Both the position numbers and the translations under genes were made by a program. A stretch of DNA of 64,000 nucleotides from Vitrella brassicaformis (taxonomy: Eukaryota; Sar; Vitrellaceae): positions 62,001 to 126,000 of the forward strand of contig CDMY01000227.1 of assembly GCA_001179505.1 (NCBI GenBank). Reading direction: 5' to 3'. The notes under the pieces are model-generated. The model saw only the letters and a program-made list of their open reading frames with translations. It made no database searches and was not told where the DNA came from. Numbering within the stretch: the stretch's first letter is position 1; the number at the start of each line of letters is the position of its first letter. Shown here one piece after another: positions 31,116 to 40,956 of this stretch.

Positions 31116-32392
31116 TTCCTCGTACTGCGTGTGTGTGAGGTGCCACTTGGTGACCTCACTGATCTGCCTGTCATAGCCCGGCACCCTGGCACGGTTGTCG
31201 GCTATCACGCCCTCAAAAAGGGGCGCCGACACGACGAACCACTCGACCATATCGCACCCCCGACACACCACCACCAGCCGCCCGCCAGTCAGAGTGGACG
31301 CCAGCCCCTCGTACTGCCGCTGCATGAACCTGGGCATGTGGGACAGGCCCACCCACATGGCCAGGCCCACCGCACCGTAAGGATTGCCCAGGGTATTGAC
31401 GTCCCACCAGTTGGCGAAGAGCTCCGTCCCCTCCTGCCTCTCCCTCTCGGTGGCTGGGGTAAATAGGTTGACCTGCTTCATGGCGCCATAGGATGTCGGG
31501 AACCACCCCACCGCCCCTGCACTCGGGTCGGTCAGCACCACGCCCATCACCGTGCCCTTCCGCGCGCCTCTGCCCTTGGAATTCACCTCCATCAGCACGC
31601 CCTCGCCCAGCACGCAGCTGCCGCTCACGTCACTGACCAGGGCGTACGTGCGCCAGATCTGGGGCTGCTTGAGGTGCTTCTCGTCCTCGGTGTCAGGGAA
31701 GACGTCTGCCAGCGACTGATGTAACACACCACACACAGTGACACAGACACCCAGAAAAGGTCAAGAGTATGTGTGTGTGTGTGTGTGTGTGCTGCGTACC
31801 TTGGCCTTTGAGAACTTCTCGAGAAGTTCCTCCCTCGTCATGCCCATGAGGGTGGCGGGGGCGTCTGTTGGTGTGGAGCTGCCTGCACAGCACATCCAAA
31901 TGCGCACGCACACACACCTGTGAGTCCATCGTACGTATCATCTGTGTGCGCACCTGTGGGTGTGTAGGTGCAGGTGTAGGTGTCTGTGGTCGATGTGCGA
32001 CTCATTGGCGAGGTACACGTATCCTCGTAGGTCCTGAAGAGGTCGTCACACACAGACGAGAACGTCAGTGACCTTGTGGAATGCAATGCATGCTGCAGCC
32101 ATGGAAAGGTGTGTGATCGACACTGCCGTACCCGTAGTTGCAGACGCGTCCGTCAGCACTGCCGTACCCGTAGTTGTACTGGTAGTGCCCCTGCATGCGC
32201 CCCTGCATGCGACAAGTACAGCCACCAAGACAGACATGACATGGGTGTAATTGGTGTGCAATGTGCATGCCATTGGTGGTGTGAAGTGCGCGTCCAGTCT
32301 GGACAGCAGTGTCTTTCCCCTCTTACCTGCATGTGGCTGGTGGTGCTGCCACCCTGTGGCCAGCCGCTCGTAGCTACGTTGGGCATAGGCAT
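31116..32392 (-). CDS. Unidentified protein, 3' end lost in gap
   Basis: The secure part is two exons, 31882-31800 and 31715 down to the gap, joined in phase 0 (LMGMTREELLEKFSKAK then SLADVFPDTEDEKH). The second continues as a globular-looking domain: QIWRTYALVSDVSGSCVLGE, GTVMGVVLTDPSAGAVGWFP, ELFANWWDVNTLGNPYGAVG, LSHMPRFMQRQYEGLASTL, RLVVVCRGCDMVEWFVVSAP. It shows no obvious membrane segment or known motif. Upstream, 32392 offers an ATG (MPMPNVATSGWPQGG), followed after an intron by a Tyr/Gly-rich stretch (GHYQYNYGYGSADG). The joins between that and the secure exons are ambiguous, because two frames are possible at 31960-32090. I do not recognise the family. It is head-to-head with the diacylglycerol-kinase-like gene. 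Confidence 0.55.
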
Positions 32393-32689
32393 GATGCCTG
32401 CGCCCCAGCCTCAGCAAATTGCCGTCCCGCGGATGGAGCGGAGAGCAAATGTCACTTCTTCAATCGAATACGCCAAGTGCGCTCTGGTGGCAATGCACGT
32501 GCCGCACTCCTTTGAACTCTGCAGAGCCTCTCGAATGCCTGCTGCAGAGCCGATGTTTCTGATTGTCCGTGAAACTGTTTAAACCCTGACGATCGAAACC
32601 CGACTCACGGAGCCAGCCGTCCACGGAGCGGCCATTTGGCTCTCCCCCTCAGCCGCTCGTCACCACTGCACACAACAGCAACAGCAGCA
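32393..32689. promoter_or_regulatory. Divergent promoter region, unknown gene / DAG kinase-like
   Basis: This 297 bp interval separates a probable minus-strand start (32392) from the plus-strand start at 32690. It lacks simple repeats. The left boundary depends on the uncertain first exon of the minus-strand gene. Confidence 0.4.
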
Positions 32690-35173
32690 ATGGAGATATT
32701 GAGCCCAGCCACGGTGCAGATCTTCCGCCTTCTCCTTACTCTGCTGGTCCTTGGGAGCCTTGGCGGACCGCAGCTCACTGCCACCGGCCTTCTGAGGGAC
32801 AGCCTCACTGCGTCGGACAGGAGATCCCGGCTGTCGGCTGCCTTTATCCCGTCGAGAGGCACATCGCCATCTCATCTGCCCGCGCTAGAGCCCTTGCTGC
32901 GCCGAAGAGCTGCTGCAGATGAGCTGTACCGTCTGCCGCAGATCCCGCAGACACCGCATCTATCGCATCGGCTGCCGCTGCTGAGCAGGCTGTCGTCTCA
33001 GCTGGAGAGTGATGGTGGCAGTACTGACAGAGCTGACGTGTCACGGTTTGATCCGGACCATCGGTGGGAAGGCGCATTCGCCGGTGAGTGATGAGCAGCG
33101 ATGTGCCTTAGGCGCCTTACTTATGTATATATCTGTGTATGACTACCGGCTGTGCTGTCTGTCCTGCAGACACTCCCATCCTGACTTTATCTGGGAATCT
33201 GGTGGACACGCGTCGCACAGTGATGCGTGACTTCCTCGAGTACATGGGCATACCCACAGTGTACCTGGGGGACCTCCAGGACACATTTGACGCCCACACG
33301 GACCGCCTCAGGTGGTCGGCCAACGCCGCAGACGAGCAGGCATCGAACATCTGGTACCCAACCACACACATATGCGAAGGGAAGCGGGTTGTTGATTGGA
33401 GTTCTTCTGTGTGTGTAGGCGTGCCGCCCAGGAAGATTTCCTGCGCAAGGGGTTCCGTCTGCAGCCCAACCAGCCCATCGCAGGCCCCCCGTGGCCACAG
33501 CAGCAGCCCCAAGCCGTCCCGCAGCTGCGAATTCTGCTGCTGGGGGGGGACGGCACCGTCGGTTGGGCGTACGAGACGCTGCACCGGCTGTTTGACGGGA
33601 CGGGGTACTTCCCTTTGGTGGCGGTGATGCCTTGCGGGACGTACAACGACATTGGCCGGCTGTCGGGGATGCAGGTGCGGCTGTCGGCACGCGACTGCAG
33701 CATGGGCGAGCTTCCCAAGATAGTCAACTATGTCCTCAACTGCAACCAGGTGATTGGGGGATTATTGAGTAAAAACTGGTGATATGCGTAAGACGACCGA
33801 GCAAGGACGTGTGTGTGTGTGTGTTTGTGTGCGGCTGGTTGTGTGTAGGTGTATGACTTGGATGTGTGGCGGTTGATTCCTGAGGGCATGACCGACCTTG
33901 AGAACTTCCACAGGTGGGTGGGTACCGACCGTCTCAACCGGCTGACGACACAGTCAATCAAGGAATGTGTCTACGGTGTGTACGGATGTGTTGTGTGTTT
34001 TGGTGTCCTGCCCTGTCCTGCCTTGCCTTGCCGTCCTCACAGCAACTACTCCGTCCACTCGGTAGCGATGGGATTCATCGCCCGGTCGCTGTTTGACTTC
34101 GAGAAGTGGCGGTCGACGCACCCCGAGGCGGGACGGCTCTATCGCAAAGCCTTCATATGGGCATCCGGGCTGCTCAAATACATACAAAACGACGCACTAC
34201 AGGTCCGGTCCGCCCCCCTCCGGGCACACGCACACGCACACACAGACGATGGATGCACTGCAGGTGCTGTCCTGTGCTTGTCCGCAGGATGTGGTGCGGC
34301 TGACTTACGACACCGAGGACGGTCGGCATGAGGCCAACGCCAGCCTGCCGGGCGCCTTCTCGTGCTTCCAGGCGCACAATATCCCGATTTACGGGGGCTC
34401 GCCATTCCTCAGCCCCGACTACGCCAGCTCCCAGAAGGTGGTGCAGGACGGCCTGCTCGACGTGACCGTGCACTCCAAGCCACAGATGTTCGGACAGCTT
34501 GTTCTCAACACACAGGTGCCTGACTGACTGAGGCCGCACCGGACAGACAGACCCTCACTCCACACGCACCGATCCATCCCTTGCTTCCTTGTGTCATTCA
34601 TTGCCCCGCCACAGGGCCGGCACGAGCTCTCTCGCTTGCGTGATCTGACTATCGACGTCCCACCAGGGCGGCGGACATTCTGGATGATTGACGGGACGGT
34701 GAGGAGCCGAACAAGCACAAACCAGACGCAGCACACACCACAACAGTGAAGGCGAAATGTAATGTCCCTCCCCGTGTGTGTCGTGTCGTGTCGTGTCGTG
34801 TCGTGTCGTTGGTTGATAACAGGCGTGTTCGGCGGTGGGCGGCCAGCTGCACGTGCAGAAGGCCGGGCAGATGACCCTCCTCACCGGTCCCAGACTGCAC
34901 CACCAGTCCCAGTCGACCTCAGCCACCAAGCAAGGACGGCGTGTGGCGCTGCCCCCCAGCTACGACCACGCCCAAACCCCCGTTGACGACACAGCCCTCC
35001 CCTACAAAGTCCGATCGGTGTCGCCAGTGATAGATGAGGACACCGTGCGGCGGTTAGACGCCTTTCTCCTGCCCTCGCCCACCATACCTTCTGCTTTTGC
35101 GGTGTCGGAGGTGGTGCCTCAGCCGCCAGCTGAGGCGTCGGCGCATGGGCAGGAGATGGTCCAGCTAGCGTAG
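32690..35173 (+). CDS. Diacylglycerol kinase-like protein with N-terminal signal
   Basis: Eight exons (32690-33083, 33170-33353, 33419-33749, 33849-33913, 34043-34202, 34288-34515, 34615-34698, 34823-35173) give 598 residues. The N-terminus has a hydrophobic segment ([15 protein letters not shown]) and a basic, Ser/Leu-rich leader of about 110 residues. It could be a secretory signal, possibly with a plastid-type transit region. The catalytic half has the nucleotide-binding glycine motif [16 protein letters not shown] (about residue 235) and [17 protein letters not shown] (about 264). The latter replaces the usual PLGTGNDLAR, with Cys and Tyr for Leu and Gly. The accessory half has [34 protein letters not shown] and a C-terminal beta-rich segment. 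C1, EF-hand and PH domains are absent. It should phosphorylate diacylglycerol or a related lipid such as ceramide or sphingosine. The family call is firm; the substrate is open. Confidence 0.8.
34781..34809. repeat. (TCGTG)n pentanucleotide repeat in an intron
   Basis: Nearly six TCGTG units lie inside the last intron of the diacylglycerol-kinase-like gene, close to its 3' splice site. Confidence 0.9.
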
Positions 35174-36588
35174 GGGCCACACCACACAGGGGTGTGGGTG
35201 TAAAAGCGTGTGCGAATGAGTCACAGATAGACAGAGGAGGGCAGTAGGGGGACGAGGCAAGAGGCAAGAGCGAGATGGCAGAGAGAGGGGAGAGGCAACG
35301 AACGACGTGCCATTTTTGGTGATTCGAAGAATTCAGTTACAACAAACAAATGGTATGCAATGCATTGCATTCATTGGGTAGATAGGTCGGGTGGAATGAG
35401 TGAGTGAATGAATGAATGGCCGCATTTGTCTCGCACGCACCATCTGTGCGACACAGACTGATACATGGATGGATGCATCGATGGGATATGTTGTGTGCCC
35501 CTGGGGGCACGGACGGGCTTTTTGGTGTTTGTGTAAGTAAGTATCTCCCTACCTACCTGCATGTGTGTATGCGTGTTTGCCTAGCTGTCTAGCTGCCTTT
35601 GCGTCTCGCGTCTTGCCTCCCTCCCTCCCTGTCTCCCTGCCTCCCTGCCTCCTTGCTTTGTGTGTGTGGCCTGCGAGTGAAGTGAGGGCTCACAATGTGA
35701 GATGAGAGAATGCACACACATGCATACACGCAAATACGGAGAGAGGAAGAGAGAACGAGCAATCGAATCGAGCGGGTGGCCGCCCTTCCTTCTGTCTTCC
35801 TGTCACCCTATCTCTCTTGCCTGCCTGCCTATCTCTCCATCAGTCCATCCATCCATCCATTCATCTGTCCATCTATCTGCCTACTCGGGTCAGTGAGGAG
35901 GCGAGGCACGCCCTCTCTTCCCTCCACTGCGCACTGGTGTGAATACGCTAGCTACATACCATACATACGCTGACTTCCTGACCGACGACCGACCGACCTA
36001 CATATGGAAAGAAAGATGGGGACGTCGCGTAGCACCCATGCTGTGATGGCATGGCGGGCTGCGGGGGTGAAACACCGCCATCCATCCATCCACCCATCCA
36101 TCGGCGGGGTGCGATGTAGCCATCTTCCCATGGGTTACAGGTCACAGCTGTGAATGAGACAAAATGAATGCTCGAGTAGCGGACGGACCGAAGTGACGAC
36201 AGATTGATTGATGATGGATGAGGTGGGGTGCGCGCGCGCGTGTGTGTGTGTGTGTGTGTGTGACAATCAATGATGGGAGAGAAAGAGGGTGCGAGAGGGA
36301 GAGGGATGGAGGGAGGGAGGGAGGGACTTTTATGGCTCAGAGAGGAACTCGCTCGTGCATGCGACAAACGGTCGAGATTTGTGTCTGTCTATCTGGATTT
36401 CATTGAATGAAGCGGTGGATGGATGTGATGGTATGGTCAAACATGAGAATGAAAGGATCGATTCGATGCAGGCAGGCAGGCTATGCAATGGACACTGGCA
36501 TCAACACGGAGGCAGAGACCCACATACCAGACAGACCCGACGACCCGCCCCGCCAACTCAGCTGTGGACCGGACAGCTCCCAGGCCGG
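35174..36588. other. Tail-to-tail spacer, 1.4 kb
   Basis: No gene is found. It holds CCTC/CCTG tracts (35618-35652), a CATC run (35843-35870), TG (36239-36261) and GGGA (36309-36325) runs. It separates two converging genes. Confidence 0.55.
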
Positions 36589-39500
36589 CTAGTCTCCTCC
36601 TCCCGCCTCAGACTGTCCTCCCTTGACGATGTAGGTGACCGATATCTTGATGCACTCCCTGCAGGCAGTGCAGACCACACAGGGAGGGAGACAGAGACAC
36701 GCAGAGCACACGCATCGGCATCGCATCGCGCGTCTCTCATGCATCGATCGCATCGCAGCCATCCACCTACCTGAGCTCGTCATCGGTCGTGTCGTAGACC
36801 ATCAGGAAGTAGGAACGCTCAGACGGATCCGCAATCTGCATATGAGTGAGACACGCCAAGACACACACGCAAACAAAAAGACATACATGCGAATTAAGAA
36901 GCATATCGCCCCTCCCTCCCCTCGCTGTCTGACTGACCGGCGCGAACTTGAGTGGGAATTTGCCTTTCGAGTTGGCGGTGACCGTCACCTCCTTCTGCCT
37001 GTACGGACGCAGAAAGGCGTCCAGACAAAACACCCACATTGATGTCATGTCTCGGCTCATTGCTGCAGAGCTGCGCTGCGGCGTACCGTACCTGCATTGC
37101 ATGAGGTCGGGGTCAGAGCTCTTCAGGCGGAAGCTGACGTCATTCGACTCCTTGTTCTCATACGTGATCTTCTGCACACATAAGAGTGAGGCACTCACAC
37201 ACACGTACACACACATATCCTCTGTGCCCGTCTACTCCATGCACACCGACCTGGTTCTTGGCCACCCCGCATGCGAGAACGAGCTCGTACTCCCTCGTGG
37301 GCTCCGGTATGGCCTTGTCCTTCTCCTCTTTGGGCGGTGGCTCCTCCTCCTGCACTGGGGGGGCGGGCGGCTCCACCTCCTCGACCGCAGGGGGGGCAGG
37401 AGGCCCCGGGGGCTCCTCTGACACATAAATGAACACATCCACACATGAATGCGGCTGACCTGACAGAGAGACATGTACCCTTTTGCGCAGCTTCGACGTC
37501 ACTCGGCATCTCCTCGGCAATGGGGGGCGTCGCTGAGGTAACGAACGTACACACAGAGAGAAATGGATAGACGGAGACAGAACAATATTGCGTGCACGGC
37601 ACTGCGTGGAGTGAGTGGATGTGTAAGGAGGCGCTGCGCTCACCGGCCCCGGTGACGACGTCGAGCTTGGTGGCGGTCTCCTTTTTGGCACAAGGAAGCG
37701 GCCCGCCGAACGAAAACTGTTTGTCGCCACCAGCCGCACCCTCACCTATCGCCACCGGCACTCCTCCCTGCCCACCACCACGAGACGTCACACTCCCCTC
37801 AACTGACACACAATACATTACAGAACAAAACAGGACAGACAGACTCGTGTGTGTCTGACTTTAGTCGTTGTCTGTCTGTCTGGTGGCTGGCTGACTTCCG
37901 GGCGGGGGAGTGGGTGCCCCGCTCTCGTCCGCCTGCATGGATGCGGAAGGAGTCGAGGCTGCGTGGAAGGTGGCGGTGGCTGCCGTCTGGGCGTGGTAGG
38001 TGCTGGCGCTGCTGGGCCGCGTGGGGGTGGCGGTGGTGACCCCCGTGGCCGCCTGCCTGTCCTTGTCCTTGGCCATGGGCATCGTTGCCCGCATCGTCTC
38101 CATGTCGTGCAGCACCTCCGCTACCGAACACTCCTGGATGGCATTGCATTGCACAGACAGGTGCACTTGGGCTGGGGGGGGTGAGGGAAAGGAAGGGGAC
38201 TGTGTACCTGCAGCATGGCGAGGAGGTCTGCGAGTGTGGCGAGTCCGTCTCTGTCGGCGTCGACCAGCTCAAACAGCTCATTGAAGTCAAAAGACTCGTC
38301 AAACACAGGCCACGGATAGAGCTCTGCATTCACACGCACACACATATGTGGGTGTCAACACACCTCATGCCGACTGACGTGCTTTGCCGACCTTCTTTGA
38401 ATTCCTGAAGTGTGAGCCGTTCGGTGAGGCCCCGCCTGAGGTAGTCCCGCAGGAACTCAAGCAACGGCTGGTCGCCACGCGCACGCAACAAACGCGCCTG
38501 CAACTCCACTGCAGCCATCTTGCGATCTATGCGACACACCCGCAACACACATTTGCACCCCAACTTCTCTTCTCCCTCTGCTTGAGAGTGTGTGTGTCTG
38601 ACCTTCCCGGCCCACAGGAGGCGACAGCACCGGTGGTCCGCCCTCACTGGGGGCCACGGGGCTGGCGGGGTGGCTGGGCATGGGTGTGGGGAAGACGCTC
38701 ACGTCGGTCATGAACGACGCCCCCAGCCGCTGGGAGCCGCGCGTGCTGCCGGGCTGCAGGTACACCGTCGACCCCAGCGACTTGCGGGAGTCCAACAGAG
38801 GGTCTTGACCGGTGGCAGATCCTGTGCAGTGCAGTGCAAAGGGACATATTGTTCGTGTGGTGGGGTGGGGTGTGTGGCGTGGTCTGTTGTCCCTTTCTCT
38901 TGCTTGCCTGGCCTTTCCATCGGTGTGTCGATGCCTCCCACGTCGGCGATTGGCAGGCTGTCCAGAACACTCTGGCGGGGAGGCCTGGATGCAGGCACAG
39001 ACGGAGACACAACACGGGTATTGAAAGGAACGCATCTTATGCTGTGTCATCTTGCTCACTCCTGGAATGTGATTTTGCGCTTCAGCTGAGGGAGGGCAGT
39101 CTCGCTCGGGGTGACCTATGCACCACGCCACACATCAAACGGCCAGGACTTTCCCCCCACGCCGTCCGCTTGTGTATATCTCACTGCGATGGTGACGCGC
39201 CGCTGGTCGGCAGCGTAGTGCCTCATGAAGTCCCTGAGGAAGCAAGAAAGAGAGAAAGAAAGAAAGAAAGACGCATCCACACACAACACAGTGAGCGGGC
39301 GCATCGACCAGTCTGTCACATGTGGGATGGAGTGTGTCCTTACTGGTACTTGACGCCTCCCGCGGGGTCCTCAAACGCCTCACAGAGGGCCCGCAGCTGA
39401 CCGGTTGGGAGGGATATGTTCCCCGACGCCAGAGCCTGAACGGGGGGAGACACGAGAGATAGAGAAGGATACCATCTAAGCTTTCTTTCAATTACCTGTT

Positions 39501-40788
39501 GGAACTCAGCCCTCGAGACGGCGTGTGTGTTCCATCGGTCGAGGGCCTGGAAGGTCGACGTCAACACATCAGCCTTTTCACTCGCCAAAGCACGCAACTC
39601 CTGCAGGAGCACACACCCGATGTCACAACGAGCACACTGACTCTCTTCCCTTCCCAATTCTGGGCACCTCCTCCGTGATTGGCTGCGGCTCCTGCGCCGC
39701 CATGGCCGACAGCATACTCATCTGCCGCCTCGTGTCCCACAGATCCTCCTTACCCGCCACCACCACCTGCTGCTCCGTCGCCATGCTCGCCCGGCTCGGG
39801 GCCGCCGCAGACTTCGGCCTCGTCGATGCGACGGTTGTCACAGAGGGTGCGCGAGACGAAGGGGCAGCCTGCGAGGGGGCTTGCCTGACCGAAGGGGCCC
39901 TCTGTGGCTGAGGGGGTGCGTATGAAGGTGCGTGGGACGGTGCGCGGCTTGCGCGAGGGGAGGGGGTCTTCTGCTGTTGCTGCTGTCCCTTCACGGGGGG
40001 CTGTGGTGGCGGGACTGACTCGCCCTGAAGCACTTTTTGGACTTTCTGGGCGACCAGCCAGGCATTGGGCCACCGACCCACCGTCAACTTGGAGAACACC
40101 AGCTGCCAGACAAGAGGGCAAAAACGGAGCCGAGAGACGCGTGTGTGTCCGCTGACTGACTCTGAGTTACCTACCTGTCTTTTGGAGTGTCGAATGACGG
40201 AGACCTCGAAGGCTCCCAGTTGAGGGTACCTGAACCTTCGGACGGCGCCACCTGACCCCTTTACGACATCTGACAGAACAAACATGTCCTATCGGATGGA
40301 TGTCCCCTCTGCTCTCTTGTTTGTGGACGCGTGCATACAGGTGCGATGGTGGTGATGGTCCATGAGCCACACCTCGTCCCCGTGCCGACCTAGCCTCGGG
40401 GGAGGATTCACCTGCAGACAGACAGACAGACAGACAAACAGGCAGACCACAGGGATGGGACGAAACGAGCCCGGATGTCAGGTGCGAGTGAAGGATGTCT
40501 CACGTTGACCACGACGTCATCGCATGTTGTCTCTATCTCACTCTTGACTGAAACACGCAAGGAGAAGAACAGAGTAGGGGCTTCCATATGTTGTCTGCAT
40601 CTCTCTCCCCCCGCTCACCCCTGGATGCGTAGTCCTCGTATTTGGCCGCCACATGGCGAGTGCACCACGCGTGCTCCTCGCAGTCAACGCTGCAACCAAC
40701 ACAAAGGCACAATGACAAGGAACAGTGACATGAAGTCTCAGGGATCTTTTCCTTCCCACCAGTGCTCTATCTCGACAGAGTTCGACAT
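36589..40788 (-). CDS. SelW/Rdx-like thioredoxin fold + EF-hand + Ig-like fusion protein
   Basis: About 22 small exons join in consistent phase between 40788 and 36589. The first six encode an Rdx-type (SelW/SelT/SelH family) fold: VEIEHWCVDCEEHAWCTRHV with a CxxC pair near residue 11, then VVVNVNPPP, LGAFEVSV, and LVFSKLTVGRWPNAW, which corresponds to the family's GxFEV...LVxSK...G.(F/W)P ending. Cys replaces selenocysteine; no in-frame TGA is used. A Pro/Ser/Ala-rich stretch follows, then helical segments, one with LTSTFQALDRWNTHAVSRAEF and one clear EF-hand-like loop (LVDADRDGLATLADLLAML). A Pro/Glu-rich linker leads to a C-terminal Ig-like, beta-rich domain: YELVLACGVAKNQKITYEN, VSFRLKSSDPDLMQCR, GKFPLKFAPV, SYFLMVYDTTDDELREC and IKISVTYI. 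This resembles the Ig-like repeats of the ciliary protein nephrocystin-4, with modest certainty. One intron (38907-38822) appears to be GC-AG. Function unknown; a redox-linked cytoskeletal or ciliary role is inference. Confidence 0.65.
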
Positions 40789-40956
40789 CCTGGGATCGAG
40801 AAATGGGATGGGACGGCACTCTGAGCACGAGCTTTCAATTTCGGCTCGTGGGGGCTGCGTGGGGGCGATGACGGACTCAAGCCCGCACTGGCAGATTGGG
40901 CCAAATCCCCCACATGCAGGAGAAGGGAGCCCGAAACTTGACGCGCTGCGATTGAA
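40789..40956. promoter_or_regulatory. Divergent promoter region, Rdx fusion / NEK-EF kinase
   Basis: Only 168 bp separate the two divergent start codons, the shortest such interval in the window. It contains GGGGGC-rich sequence and no TATA box or repeats. Confidence 0.5.

Noticed and set aside
30705-31736. Long minus-strand ORF spanning the N gap
   Set aside because: Continuity through 300 unknown bases is an artefact; the part left of the gap reads like non-coding repeat sequence.
36589-40788. Selenocysteine use in the Rdx-like protein
   Set aside because: The active-site pair is CVDC encoded by TGC codons; no in-frame TGA is needed.
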